Below are positions 36,101 through 46,848 of a stretch of DNA of 64,000 bases, one piece after another. Location of the stretch: NCBI RefSeq assembly GCF_963924675.1, contig NC_089220.1, positions 116,204,697 to 116,268,696 of the forward strand, read 5' to 3'. The position numbers and the translations under genes were made by a program. The notes under the pieces were generated by a model, which searched no databases, was not told where the DNA came from, and saw only the letters and a list, made by a program, of their open reading frames with translations. The number at the start of each line of letters is the position of its first letter. Within the stretch, counting starts at the first letter, position 1. This DNA is from Phocoena phocoena (lineage: Eukaryota; Chordata; Mammalia; Artiodactyla; Phocoenidae).

Positions 36101-39100
36101 TGGGTGCCAGGAGTTGGCGTGTGAGAGCTGCTCTCCGGAGTGCTGGCCAGGGCCAGGGCGGTGGCCAGCTCGCTCTGGGTGATAGGTCGGGGCCCGGCAG
36201 CTCCACTGTACCCCAGGGAAGCTGGGCGGGAGCTGGGTGTGCTGCTCGAGGGCGTGGACCTGGCGCTCTGAACAAGAGAGGCACCAAGAATCAGGGAAGC
36301 AGCCCTGTGACGTTCTCAGATGAAGCCCACCCCCGTTCCAGGAACAGTTCTTGGGGAACCTCCCCAAGCTGCCAGGTTCAGACAGCAATAGTATGACATA
36401 GCTGGGTCACCAAAGGGTCTCCTGATCACCTCCCAGCTGGGGCGTGCCAGGTCCCAGGGAGGGGTGCATCCCCAGCGCCATCTCCCCCAAATGGCAGGCA
36501 GCCAGGCCACTTACTGGGTGAAAGTCATCCTCATCATCAGAGAGCCCTTCAAACAGGAAGCCACCTGGAGGAGGGAGAACAGATTTCAGGAGGAAGAACA
36601 GAGGCACAGGCGCAGCTCCAGAATCTCAGCTCTCCCCTTGGAAAATTACAGGACAGATGCACTCCTTGACTCAAATTGAGAGTTCCCAAGGAACGCCCTC
36701 TGCCAGCACTATACATAGCTGCTGAGTAAAGCAAACCCCTGGACCACTGCCCGCTCCCGAGGGGGCCTGTGTTCCACTGTCCTGGGGCTCACCTGGCATA
36801 TCCCGGTACGAGCTGGAGGGCATACCCCGGGAAGAGGAGTCGGCCCCCGGCAGTGGGGTGCTGCCTGCCACCGAGTGCAGAACCAAGACAATGGCATTGA
36901 CCAGAGCCGGGTGAGCAGGCACTAACCTGAGATGGGGCAGGAAGAAACCCAAGTGTGACTAAGAAGGAAAAAGCACCCTTGGCCATGACAGGGATTCTGG
37001 GTGCCCCTAACAACAATCAAGTCACCCACGCCTGCCCTTCAATTTCCCAGTCTTCAGCACTTCCCTCCAGTCGGCTTGTGCCCCTGCTGCTCTGTCCCCA
37101 GGAACAGCAAGGCCTTCACCCCCGGGCCCCCCTGCAGATGCTTCACCTTCCCCTCTGGCAATGCATGATGGGACATGCACAGCCCAGGAGGCTCAGGGGT
37201 CAGTTTCTGGTCTGGACTCCACCACTACTTCACTGGGCAATCTTTGACAGGTCCCTTCTCATTCCAGGCTTTGGATGTTTTCTTCACTTGCAAATAAGGG
37301 GACACAACCTCTACTATCCCTTCCAGCTCTAAAATTTTGGGATGTATGCACCTGTGTCTTTCCCAGCTTAAAATCCTTCAACGGCTCCCTAATATCTACT
37401 GAATGAGATCTAAAGTGAGCATGGCCTGCAAAGCCACCTCCCTCAGAACCTGCTTCATCCCAACATCTCTGCATGCCCCTGCCCTTGGGCTTGTTATTCC
37501 CCCCATAGCCCTTGCTCCTTCTCACCTCCTGACACATTTAGAAGACAGATTTGGGGGATGGGCTGCAACAGCAGAATCCAGGGCAACGATTAGGTTTCTG
37601 GCCCGACCATGAGGAGAGACAGGGTCCCCTTAATAAGATGGGTATACTTACGTATCAAGCATGTTGGGATCAGCAAAGACAGAGAAGAGGTCCTTGTCCT
37701 GCAGAACCCCTGAAGGAGAACAGGGCTCACCTCAGAGACTGGAAATTTAGTCAGATCCAGTGGGGAGAAGAGACTTTCAGGCCTCAGAGCAACCGGCTTA
37801 ACAGGGACGCAAGACTACAAAGCAGCCCTCACGAGAAGAGGGGGAAACAAAGCCCCAGGAGCACAACGACGTGCTCTCCATCTTGCTCCCTACTTGCCCC
37901 CCGCACTTAGGTTACATGCTGTGTACCACTACACCAGCCTCTCTTCCCCTTATCTCTGGGTTCTTCCCTTATCCATCAAGGTGTGCAGGAAGTCTTCCCT
38001 GATGGCTGTGGTTCGGGCTAACAGCTGCCCTCACATGGCTTCCTCACAGTCTCATTTCTGATGTTAGTCAGGCCATATTTTCGCTGTGGGACTGACAACT
38101 CGTGGAGGGCTGGGTGTATGGAATACATCTGGATTATTCCCCCTCCAGCCACAAGACCAGTGATTCTTCACAAGATGGTCAAAGGTTCTTTAAGGTCATT
38201 GCCTCCTCCTGGTTTCTCCTTCTCCAACAGCTCCTATTTCCTTAAGCTCAGCCTTGCACTTACCAAGAGCAATGGGGTCACTGCTGAGGCCTGGGGTGGC
38301 CACAATGATCTGATCCAGAGATTCCTTATTGCTGAGCATCTTAAAGACCTGCAAGAGAAGTGGGGAGGGCTGAGCACTCCAACTAGCTCAATGCACTCAG
38401 CAAATCCCCACACTCTGCTCCCTCTAAGTGCTTGCACATACACCACCGCAATGGGACAGTAGCCCCAGGAAACAGATGAACCTCTTTTTTCTCTGAGATC
38501 ATGGCTTACTGGAGGGGAAACAAACAGTGTAAAAGCAAGAGCACAGTAAACCTTCAATCTCTGGTCTTTTCCCCCATTTACAGCTCTAGTGCTTCTAAAA
38601 TAAAAGCTCTCATTAAAAGCCCAATAACAAAGGTTTCTCTAGATCCCAAAAGTCCTTTTCAATCTCCACACAATTACCATTTCACATTTATATATATTGG
38701 GAAGTTTGCAGCTGTATTAATCTTTTTTATTTATTTATTTTTTGCGGTACGCGGGCCTCTCACTGTTGTGGCCTCTCCCGTTGCGGAGCACAGGCTCCGG
38801 ACGCACAGGCTCAGCGGCCATGGCTCACGGGCCCAGCCGCTCCCCACCATGTGGGATCTTCCCAGACCGGGGCACGAACCCGTGTCCCCTGCATCGGCAG
38901 GCGGACTCTCAACCACTGCGCCACCAGGGAAGCCCTGCAGCTGTATTGATCTTGATTATCGACTCTCCTATAGAAAGACATCAGTGCATTTTCCCAGTGA
39001 GGAAATCCTGGTAAGGAGTGGGGGGCAGGCAGTTCAGCCAAAGTCAAAGAATGAGGCCCAGCAGAAACAGTATATGCATCCTTTGCTGTAACCATATTCA

Positions 39101-42100
39101 TTCCATGAGGCCAACGTCAGGAGAGGTTGTATCATTTTCATTAGAGGGAGTCAACAATGCCTAGCTGAGAGTCTCTCTGGGGGAAGATAGGGCTCTACTG
39201 AGAGCCACAGACATGGCAAAAACTCCCCAAGGAACTCTTGGGAGCCTTGGCAACCGGCTTCCAGCTCCCTCTCTACACCACTTCAACCCCTCTCGAGCAG
39301 GCCTGGCAAGCATCTCGCAGGGGGCTCAGCACATACTCACCGCCTCCCTGTAGGAGGAGCTGCTGTGCAGGGCAGTGTGCAGCACCCGGAACTCCCGCAG
39401 GGCAGCCACTTTGTCCACAGGTTCTGGGGACAAGACACTCAGTTACCCTACAGCCCCGCCCTGCCCCTGCTGCAGACGCACCTCACTTCAGCAAGTGCCC
39501 AGGTGCAGGTTCCCTTCCCTCAGACCCCCACTAAAAATGGGCACCCGATCAGAAAAAAGCATTTATGTCATAGATGTGAGAACTGCACTCCTTTTAAGTA
39601 TCTTCAGTAGATAAGCAAATTCAAGTTCCAGCAGAGGGGAATCTTACCACATGAAAGAGACTGTTCTGACCAATATCCCACTGCAGGAGTTCTAGGCTTT
39701 TCACATTTGAAAAGGAGGAGGGTATAAGGAACCCAGCAGACTTTTGTGCAATGATTTAAAATAAGTGCTGCAAGCCATCTGAACAATATGGAGCTATGTT
39801 GACACAATATGTTAAGAGAAAGAAATAGAACATAGTTGTATGCGCATTCTCTAGTAAAACTTTGTGATGTGTGTCAGTGTGCACGTGGGCCCAGGCTGGA
39901 AGGGAACAAGCTAGGGTGACAGGATCAGGGGTAACTCTTTTCTTTTGGATATTTTCTTTCAGGCCTCTGTAATATTATTTTGATTAAAAAAAACAAATAC
40001 AACAATGACCAAGAAAACACTGTACTTCTAGGGTTCTTAACAAACTCATCACATGTCCAAAAACAAGCATGTCACTGGGACTCAAAGCTCCTTTTTGATC
40101 TTTGGACACAATGACTCATATACATGGGAACGTTTAGCAGTTGTCTCAGTTTTACTTGGTCACTTTACTATTTAGGACATCAGCCCATCTCACAGGTAAA
40201 GAAATTTGGGTAAAAGAAGGGGGAGTAGGCAGGAAGTCCACCCTGGATCACACTTTTAAAAGTGTGGAGACCCTCACCCAAAACGGCTACTTGTGATTAT
40301 ATGGACTGTGTACTGCCCAAATCCAGACGCACCATTCCCAGAGCAAGGTGAACAGCATCCCTAGGGTTCAGTGTGGCAACCACATCCTTACCTATAGCTC
40401 TAATCATGAGGGTTGTCTCTTTTGAAACATATTCACCTCAAGTAAATCACCTAATTTATTCATTCAACAAACCTGTGCTAAGCATTTACGCCATGGTTTT
40501 GGAGTAAATCTTGTTTTGTGCAAGACACAGGAATACAAAAAGTGAGTGTCCCTGCCATCAAGGAACTTAACAGTAGGAGAAATGAGACTGAATTAAACAC
40601 ACACACACAATTACAAAATACCATGCTGAGGACTTCAACAGAGGCACGGACCACAGCGAGGGCATTAGGAACATGGAGGCAGACAGCCATTACTGAGAGG
40701 GAGGCCCACACAGAGCTGCCTCCCAGAAGAGAACGTTTGAGAGGGATTATTTAAGGTAAAGCAGATGTTTACTGGGAAGAGAAGGTATTCCAGGCCTAAG
40801 TGAGAACGAGTGCAAAGGCACGGAAGAATATAAGAGGTGCTTCGAAGGAACAGTAAGTCGTTCTTGGTGGCTGGAGCCCGGGGTACACACCCCTGCTCAA
40901 ACAGCAGGCCTAAGTGAGATCCTAAAGGAATTTGTAACCCTCTGCGGAGAACCACCAAAAGGATCCAGGTGGGAAGGAAGAAACTGACACCTTTTCCTCC
41001 TACAGGATCTAATCTGGTGGGAGATAAAAGAAATGTGCTTCCTTTTGGAAGAACACTCAAGGATAAAATACCCAAAATGCTGTCACAAAAGTTTATTTTC
41101 AAATCTAAAAGTTTATTTTCACCTCCCAACAAAAAGTCCGTTTGTTTCAAAAATAAATCTCCAGGCAGAAGGAGGGATGAAAAGGACTCAAAATCTTAAG
41201 CCCACAATCAGCTAAGAGTTATGCTTGTCTCTTTAACATCTCTGAGCTAGTTTCACCCTCTGGAAGTGAGAGGCAGCCAGCTCAGTGGAAAGAACATGGG
41301 CTCTTGAGCCAGGAAAACCTGGATTCACATCCCAGCTCTTACAGTCATTTTCTAAGCAGGTGACCTTGAATAAATACCTTTCTAACCCGCTTTTTCTTGT
41401 CTATAAAATGCTAATGCTGTTACCCTACCCTGCTGAGCCACTGTAATGATTAAATGAGATACCAAAGAGAAACAATCTGGCTGGAAGAAGCAACAAATGC
41501 TACTTTCCTTCTGTCAATCCCCTCCAGCCAAAGATCAGAGGGGTACACCTACAGTTGAGCAAGTTGCGTTTACTGCTCTTACAGAGAGAATGCCACCACG
41601 AGAACCATGGGGCATCTCAATAAGAGGGAGTCAGAAAGAACTTACAGGATTTGGGCTTTGGTTGGGTGACTTGGCAGGTGAAGTTTAAGGAAGCAGGGTT
41701 TTACTCTGGACTAGAGGCTGTCAGGAAGTATGATTATGATCACGTATCTTAATAATTCTTATCTAGAAGGAAGGAAAACTAGCGCAAGGTGAAAGCTGTA
41801 ATTGGTAAAGAAGCAGCAGTCACTCATAATTGCCAGGATAGAGGGATATTTGGTCATTTTTCTGGTTTGGACAATGTTCATGTTTTTGTCTCTGTTCAGA
41901 AATGAGAAGAATCTTGTTTTTGTCTTGATCCATTACAGTCCCAGAGTGAGTGGCCTTGTAGATGTTGGTGACCTGTGAAATTGTTCATGTTTCAAGGCCT
42001 AGCTGAAGGCCAGGCCAGCCCCCAGATGTCAGAGACTGCCTTTCTCTTTCTCACTTCCCATCAGGGTACAAAAGAAGATCTTTTGTCCTTTATGTTTAGA

Positions 42101-44665
42101 ATTGAAAAGAGGAAAAATTTCAAGCTAATAACCAGTCAAAGCAATCGTGAACATTATTAAAATATGTCAAACTGCCCGTTTTTAACAAAGCTAATCTCTT
42201 ATACAGCTTAGCTTTATCTTTGGGGAGGCTTTTAAAACACAGATGCAAAATTTAAATTCCAAGCAGCACCTTTTATTAATAAATCAAAAAAGCATTAGAG
42301 GCTTTGTATGTTTTCTCCAAGAGCTACTTTCATACCACTCAAACATTTTCAAACTTCAGGAAAATAAATTATCAGTATAGCAGGAGTGAGGTGACTGAAC
42401 AAATCACCGCCTGCAACAGTTTGTGCGAAGATTTGCTAACATGAGAGCACACTACAGCATTTAGAGGAAAGCAGGGAGTTTCCAGCTTCTTTCTAATGAG
42501 AACAACAATAACAAAAATACAAAGTTCACTCCCTAAAGGAATTTAAATAGACACATCCTCCCCACCCCATTAAAACAGTGGGTAATGAACTTAAAAGTAG
42601 AGAAACAAATCCCTTTCTGTTAGTGGCATTGGCAGCAAGATCAAAATTGTACTCTGTTAATCAATGTGGTCTAATCCAATAAGTAATAAAGATATCCTCT
42701 ATTATCATCTCAGTAAATCACCCCTTTGTTCCACCCAGGCCCTTGCTTCAAGAACACACACAGACCCTCCTTCCAGGCCCTTGCCTCAAGAACACACACA
42801 GACCCTCCTTCCCTTGTAGATATTACAGAAGCCCTGCCTGTCTTACAGACAGCACTCTCTCACCTGGTTTCTGATCAGGCTCAGGCCAGGACTTGCGCAG
42901 AACATGGACTGTGGACCCAGGCTGAATGCCATAGAAGTCAAGGGTCTGATCATCTTTTAGCTTCCGGCCACAGTAGATCAGATCTAAAAAAAAAAAAGAA
43001 CTGTTCATTTATATTTTGCTCCTCAAAACAATTTAAATGATTTTTGTCCCCTAAGAACCTTATCTTGATTGGACAGATAGCTAGAGAATGATATATGCTT
43101 TTAAAGGTACTCTTACTTAATAAATACATTTTTAAGTTTTTTTATTTGGCTGTGTTGGGTCTTCACTGCTGCTGGCGGGCTTTCTCTAGTTGAGGCGAGC
43201 AGGGGCTCCTCTTCGTTGCAGTGCGCAGGCTTCTCATTGCGGTGGCTTCTCTTGTTGCAGAGCACGGGCTCTAGGTGCATGGGCTTCAGTTGCTGTGGCA
43301 CATGGACTCAGGAGTTGTGGCACACAAGCTTAGTTGCTCCGTGGCATGTGGGATCTTCCCGGACCAGAGCTCAAACCCGTGTCCCCTGCATTGGCAGGCG
43401 GATTCTTAACCACTGAGCCACCAGGGAAACCCAATAAATACATTTTAATAACAACTGTTAGCGAGCACAAACTGATAAAACACAGAATCTATGCAGGAAA
43501 ACTCTAGAGCTTAACACCATGGAGACTGCTCGATTTAAATGAATGGGAAAATGCAACAATAAAAAAGGATGAACCCCATATTTTTATGACTGAAAACACA
43601 CTTTTTGCCAGCTTATACCATTTTGTCAGTTTATATGACATTGAGTTTATAATATAATTTAATTATATTCACTTTCACTGCCGGGGCCTGGGTTCAATCC
43701 CTGGTGGGGGAACTAAGATCCCACAAGCCACGCAGGGAGGGGAAGGAAGGGAGAGAGGGAGAGAGGGAGGGAGGGAGGGAGGGAGGAAGGAAGGAAGGAA
43801 GGAAGGAAGAAATTATATTTAAATTCCTTCTTCCTCCACTTAGAATGCCCTTGCCATCTGTCCTTTTTCACTGCCTTACCTCTAACCAACCAAAAATCCT
43901 TCTAACCACCCCTTAATACCCAGCTCAAATGCCATATACTGAGGGGCTTTCCCTAGCCAGCTCCTCCTTCCTAACCTAAATTCTTTTTTTTTTTTTTTTT
44001 TTGGCTGTGCCGGGTCTTAGTTGCAGCACGCAGGCTTCTTAGTTGGGGCATGCGAATTCTCAGTTGCAGCACGCATGCAGGATCTAGTTCCCCGACCAGG
44101 GATTGAACCCAGGCGCCCTGGATTGGGAGCACGGAGTCTTACCCATTGGACCACCAAGGAAGTCTCCCTACCCCAAACTCTTGCTCTATCAGAGAAATAA
44201 TTCAACAATGTCATAGTTAAGGAATGTTGTGATAAAGTAGCTCAGTATAACGAAGGACTAAAATGGCAACAATAGTTTCATTATGATTTGTGTTTCTATT
44301 CACCCAACAACAATCACTTCCATTATGATTTGTGTTTCTATTCACCCAACAACAATCAACTCCCTGGAGTGTTAACATTAGGAGACAAATCCCAAACTCT
44401 TAATTTACCCTTTAATTCCAGAATTATTCTCCCCCAAAAGAGATCAGAGCAGCAGCCCATCCTTAGTCCACAGAGGCTCACCGATCAGTTCGGGGTCTGG
44501 AACAGACTCCTGGAGTTTGCCAGCAATGAGCTGCTTCAGAAATGAAATACTATAGCCTCCCAGTGAGTATTCTCCAAGCTCTGTCTCTGGCAACCGAAGA
44601 ATAGATTTGGGGGCAAGTGGCTGGTCAGCCAGCTTCACCGCCAGGTGCCAATCTGAGAGAGACAT
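32973..44665 (-). CDS. UBL7: UBL7, ubiquitin-like protein 7 (10 coding exons)
   Basis: Ten exons join on the minus strand into 1143 bp, giving 380 residues: 44665-44482, 42983-42864, 39423-39341, 38348-38264, 37709-37652, 36926-36793, 36564-36515, 36267-36100, 35606-35484, 33110-32973. All borders have AG/GT and the phases fit. The protein has an N-terminal ubiquitin-like domain (about residues 18-98; CGRKLKDDQTLDFYGI is the diagnostic core), an acidic serine/proline-rich linker with SDDEDDFHP, and a C-terminal UBA domain (about 333-377; DMGIQDDELSLRALQATGGD). The UBL-plus-UBA architecture is that of ubiquitin-shuttle-like proteins. UBL7 is also described as an interferon-linked modifier of antiviral signalling, which I cite from general knowledge. 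The frame is intact and the length equals the human protein as I recall it. A near-identical inverted copy of exons 7-10 lies at 54.93-56.85 kb. Confidence 0.97.
33440..34190 (-). repeat. Ancient L1M fragment in UBL7 intron 10
   Basis: Inverse L1 3' region with GTTCATGTCTTTTGCCCATTT, TTTGCCCTTTGTCTGATA and TTCAGCTATGAAAGTCCTT-type phrases. Non-coding and diverged. Confidence 0.7.
34690..35215 (+). repeat. L2 LINE 3'-end in UBL7 intron 10
   Basis: L2 tail motifs such as AAAATCTTCCATGGCTCCCT, CCAAACACCCCTTCCTCAGA and GCAGTAACTGCCTGGCA. The source segment of the inverted duplication ends inside it, at about 34938. Confidence 0.6.
35484..35606 (-). CDS. UBL7: UBL7 exon 10
   Basis: 123 bp (41 codons) encoding GHSSGTSPVSSGVQSGTP and NDLFSQALQHALQASGQPSL. 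Acceptor CTCTAG, donor GTCAGT. Duplicated at 56176-56298. Confidence 0.97.
36100..36267 (-). CDS. UBL7: UBL7 exon 9
   Basis: 168 bp (56 codons), serine/threonine/proline-rich linker including STPSSRPASLGYSGAAGPRP and ITQSELATALALASTPE. Acceptor TTCAG, donor GTATGG. Duplicated at 55515-55682. Confidence 0.97.
36515..36564 (-). CDS. UBL7: UBL7 exon 8
   Basis: 50 bp encoding GGFLFEGLSDDEDDFHP, an acidic motif. Acceptor TCCAG, donor GTAAGT. Duplicated without change at 55218-55267. Confidence 0.97.
36793..36926 (-). CDS. UBL7: UBL7 exon 7
   Basis: 134 bp encoding LVPAHPALVNAIVLVLHSVA and SSSRGMPSSSYRDMP. The inverted copy at 54.93 kb begins inside this exon, at about 36841-36848. Donor GTGAGC. 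Confidence 0.96.
37190..37540 (+). repeat. MIR then L2 fragments in UBL7 intron 6
   Basis: 37190-37290 resembles MIR (GTCTGGACTCCACCACTAC, then CTTCACTTGCAAATAAGGGG). 37330-37540 resembles an L2 tail (CCCAGCTTAAAATCCTTCAA). Confidence 0.5.
37652..37709 (-). CDS. UBL7: UBL7 exon 6
   Basis: 58 bp encoding VLQDKDLFSVFADPNMLD, with two bases shared at each end. Acceptor TTCAG, donor GTAAGT. Confidence 0.96.
38264..38348 (-). CDS. UBL7: UBL7 exon 5
   Basis: 85 bp encoding VFKMLSNKESLDQIIVATPG and LSSDPIAL. Acceptor TGCAG, donor GTAAGT. Confidence 0.97.
38726..38935 (-). repeat. CHR-type short SINE in UBL7 intron 4
   Basis: Inverse copy ending at the head (CACCAGGGAAGCCC), with the short-subtype body. 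Target-site duplications 38708-38724 and 38937-38953 share GCAGCTGTATT-ATCTT with one mismatch. Confidence 0.95.
39341..39423 (-). CDS. UBL7: UBL7 exon 4
   Basis: 83 bp encoding EPVDKVAALREFRVLHTALH and SSSSYREA. Acceptor CCCAG, donor GTGAGT. Confidence 0.96.
40440..40600 (-). repeat. L2 3'-end fragment in UBL7 intron 3
   Basis: ATTCATTCAACAAACCTGTG and TGAGTGTCCCTGCCATCAAG are the inverse of the standard L2 tail. Confidence 0.6.
41280..41500 (+). repeat. MIR SINE in UBL7 intron 3
   Basis: Forward MIR: GAACATGGGCTCTTGAGCCA, CACATCCCAGCTCTTACAG and the GTAATGATTAAATGAGAT tail. Confidence 0.8.
42739..42813 (+). repeat. 38-bp tandem duplication beside UBL7 exon 3
   Basis: Two units, each starting GCCCTTGC and running through CAAGAACACACACAGACCCT, differ at one or two positions. 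The array lies 50 bp past the exon 3 donor in the transcript sense. Confidence 0.93.
42864..42983 (-). CDS. UBL7: UBL7 exon 3: rest of UBL domain
   Basis: 120 bp with DLIYCGRKLKDDQTLDFYGI and STVHVLRKSWPEPDQKP. The acceptor AG follows a pure run of twelve T residues with a short pyrimidine extension. Donor GTGAGA. Confidence 0.97.
43134..43432 (-). repeat. CHR-type long SINE in UBL7 intron 2
   Basis: Inverse, nearly full-length long-subtype copy. Perfect target-site duplication AATAAATACATTTT at 43119-43132 and 43433-43446. Confidence 0.95.
43680..43810. repeat. SINE fragment followed by GGGA/GGAA microsatellite
   Basis: 43680-43735 matches an internal CHR-type stretch with a B-box-like GGTTCAATCCCTGGT. 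It continues into a purine tract of GGGA, AGAG and GGAA repeats up to about 43808. Confidence 0.85.
43982..44166 (-). repeat. Older CHR-related SINE in UBL7 intron 2
   Basis: Inverse tRNA-type SINE with a long T run at 43984-44003, CGACCAGGGATTGAACCC as the inverse B box, and a CACCAAGGAAGTC head. Confidence 0.85.
44280..44359 (+). repeat. 42-bp tandem duplication near UBL7 exon 2
   Basis: The unit starting ATTATGATTTGTGTTTCTAT occurs twice back to back, differing only at the end. It lies about 120 bp past the exon 2 donor in the transcript sense. Confidence 0.93.
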
Positions 44666-44694
44666 CCTCTCTCTTTCGCGCTCTCTCTTTCTCC
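44482..44694 (-). CDS. UBL7: UBL7 exon 2: 5' UTR end, start codon and first part of UBL domain
   Basis: The acceptor TTACAG precedes a purine-rich leader of 29 bases (44694-44666). ATG at 44665-44663 opens MSLSDWHLAVKLADQPLAPK, and the coding part ends at DPELI plus one base. The ATG matches the conserved N-terminus. Donor GTGAGC. Confidence 0.96.
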
Positions 44695-44814
44695 CTGTAA
44701 GGAACAAAGCCTTAGTGGTTAAAGGACAGACCACCACCCTACACCGCCCCCACCCCACCAGGGGGCTGAATGAGAGGTAATTCAGGGTGACACTTGGAAA
44801 AGCGCAAGATGCAG

Positions 44815-45205
44815 CATCAGGAGGCCAGAACTAGAACCTGGGGTCCTCTCTTCACTCATCCTATGACAGACAGCAAGGGACTTCAGCTCTCTAAGCCTCA
44901 GTTTCTTCAGCTTTAAAGTGGACATAAAAATGTCATGCCAGGGGCTTCCCTGGTGGCGCAGTGGTTGAGAGTCCGCCTGCCGATGCAGGTGACACGGGTT
45001 CGTGCCCCAGTTCGGGAAGATCCCACATGCCGCAGAGCGGCTGGGCCCGTGAGCCATGGCCGCTGAGCCATGGCCGCTGAGCCTGCGCGTCCGGAGCCTG
45101 TGCTCCACAACGGGAGAGGCCACAACAGTGAGAGGCCCGCGTACCGCAAAAAAAAAAAAAAAAATGTCATGCCAGCTAATAGGAATGTTGTGAGGTTCAA
45201 ATGAG
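44815..45205 (+). repeat. MIR split by a SINE insertion in UBL7 intron 1
   Basis: MIR words AAGCCTCAGTTTCTTCAGC (left part) and GAATGTTGTGAGGTTCAAAT (right part) read as one element interrupted by the SINE at 44942-45162. Confidence 0.8.
44942..45162 (+). repeat. CHR-type short SINE with internal 14-bp duplication
   Basis: Complete copy with A-tail and perfect target-site duplication AATGTCATGCCAG at 44929-44941 and 45163-45175. GCCATGGCCGCTGA appears twice in tandem near 45053-45080. Confidence 0.96.
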
Positions 45206-45346
45206 ATCATCCAACACTCTCCCTTATGTACACTCCGTGTTTCTTCATCAACTCTTGCTTTAACTACCACACAGCTTTACAAGAAGGTCCCTGCCTCTGG
45301 CCTCTCCCTACCAAATATCCATGCTGCCACCCAAGCCATCATTTTA

Positions 45347-45555
45347 TTTTTTATTTATTTATTTTCGGTACGCGGGCCTCTCACTGTTGTGGCCTCTCCC
45401 GCTGCGGAGCACAGACTCCGGACGCGCAGGCTCACCGGCCATGGCTCACGGGTCCAGCCGCTCCGCGGCATGTGGGATCCTCCCCGACCAGGGCACGAAC
45501 CCGCGTCCCCTGCATCGGCAGGAGGACTCTCAACCACTGCGCCACCAGGGAAGCC
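45347..45555 (-). repeat. CHR-type short SINE in UBL7 intron 1
   Basis: Inverse copy with perfect 17-bp target-site duplication starting CCCAAGCCATCATTT at 45330-45346 and 45556-45572. Confidence 0.96.
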
Positions 45556-45572
45556 CCCAAGCCATCATTTTA

Positions 45573-46080
45573 AAACACAGATCTGATCAAGTCACTCCTC
45601 TGCTTAGAATCCCTCCAATGACTCCAGACCACCTCTATGAATAAGTCTAAACGGCACAGCCTGGCTTTAAAAAACATTCACAACTGTTCTCTCTGCCAGC
45701 CTTCCTCTTCAAGAGCTCTGGGCTGCCCCACCCTCCCCAAGCCTGGATTCAAAACAAAGCTCTCCCCCACTTTATACCTCCGCTCATCTGCTAACTCTGC
45801 ATATAACTCCTCTTCTCTCTTCCATCTCTAAGCAAACTCCCATCAAGACCAACCCAAATACAACCTCTCCTGTCCCCTCTTCCCTCTATTGTTGTCATAT
45901 TCCCTCATGGCAAAGGGTTACAAATATCTATTTACTTCTCAATCTCCCCCGCATCCCATTCTTAGAGGCTCTTGAAAGCAAAGACCAGAATTTTTGGTCG
46001 CTACTGTCCCAATGCGCAGTACTTATGGGTGCCCAGAAAATGAATCAAAAACCTGAGGGAAGAACCTTGTAAGGCAAGAT
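45573..46080 (+). repeat. L2 LINE 3'-end
   Basis: L2 tail phrases GATCAAGTCACTCCTCTGCT, ACCAACCCAAATACAACCTC and TTAGAGGCTCTTGAAAGCAA, in plus orientation. Confidence 0.65.
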
Positions 46081-46224
46081 AAGCCCTTGCTATCATCATT
46101 ATTGCTTCCAAAGTGGCTTCTTTGTAAGAGGAAAGAAAAGGCTTCAGAGGCTGCCCAGCAGACCCTAAGGCATCCTCAAACCGTCCATCTCCAGGTTTAT
46201 GGCAGGGAAGGAAATGGGGCTTTT

Positions 46225-46345
46225 AATCTACCATATCTCATTTAATCCTCACAACTGTTCCCTGAAACAGGAATTCTCATTTACATACTACAGACAAAGG
46301 AACCGAGACTCAGAAAGGTGAAGTCAGTGGCCCAAGGTCACTGAT
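46225..46345 (-). repeat. MIR fragment
   Basis: ACAAAGGAACCGAGACTCAG and GTGGCCCAAGGTCACTGATA are inverse MIR motifs. Confidence 0.75.
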
Positions 46346-46512
46346 AGTTTATATTGGAACAGGGACACTACCTTTTGGGTAACGGCCCCACCGCTCCCAC
46401 GGGACCAGCTAACTAAGTCAACACACGTCGAGCCCGCGCGACCCAGGACCCAGCGCCCTCACCCGTCCCGCGGAAGGAACCCGGCCGCAGGGCCGCCGGT
46501 GTAAACACTCAC

Positions 46513-46560
46513 TCAGGTCCTCTCGCCGGAAACAGGAAGCTCCGCGCTGCATTCTGGGAG
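46513..46560 (-). other. UBL7: UBL7 exon 1 (5' UTR, putative)
   Basis: Within the CpG island the minus strand reads an ETS-like CTTCCTGTTTCCGG, then CCTGA and a consensus donor GTGAGT. This fits the noncoding first exon spliced to the exon at 44694. The 5' limit is a guess based on the TATA-like element about 30 bp upstream. Confidence 0.55.
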
Positions 46561-46619
46561 TTGCAGTTCCTACTGTGGCCCCCGCCCCTTTATAAATAGC
46601 CAGCCTGCAAGTGGCACTA

Positions 46620-46848
46620 GTTGTAAAGCTTCCGGTTCCAGGGAGGGCGTGGCTCCTCCGCGGTTTGAAAGTTCCGGCGCGAGAGCGTCTTCGTGCTTTC
46701 GTCGGAGAGGAGTCTAGAGCTGTCAGTGTTCCAAGGCGCGGGTCACGAGAGCGGGGCTTGGCGTGAGGTTTACAGCCCTGCGATTCCCCCACTGTCCTGG
46801 GACGCATGCAGAGTCCTTCGGTTACTCCGGGTCCTTACAGCGCCGCAG
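46620..46848 (+). ncRNA. Possible first exon of a divergent noncoding transcript
   Basis: Starts about 25 bp downstream of the TATA-like element and ends at a consensus donor, CGCCGCAG then GTGGGA. A divergent noncoding RNA opposite UBL7 is annotated in human, as I recall. No conserved open reading frame is apparent, and no downstream exon was identified. Weak support. Confidence 0.3.
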
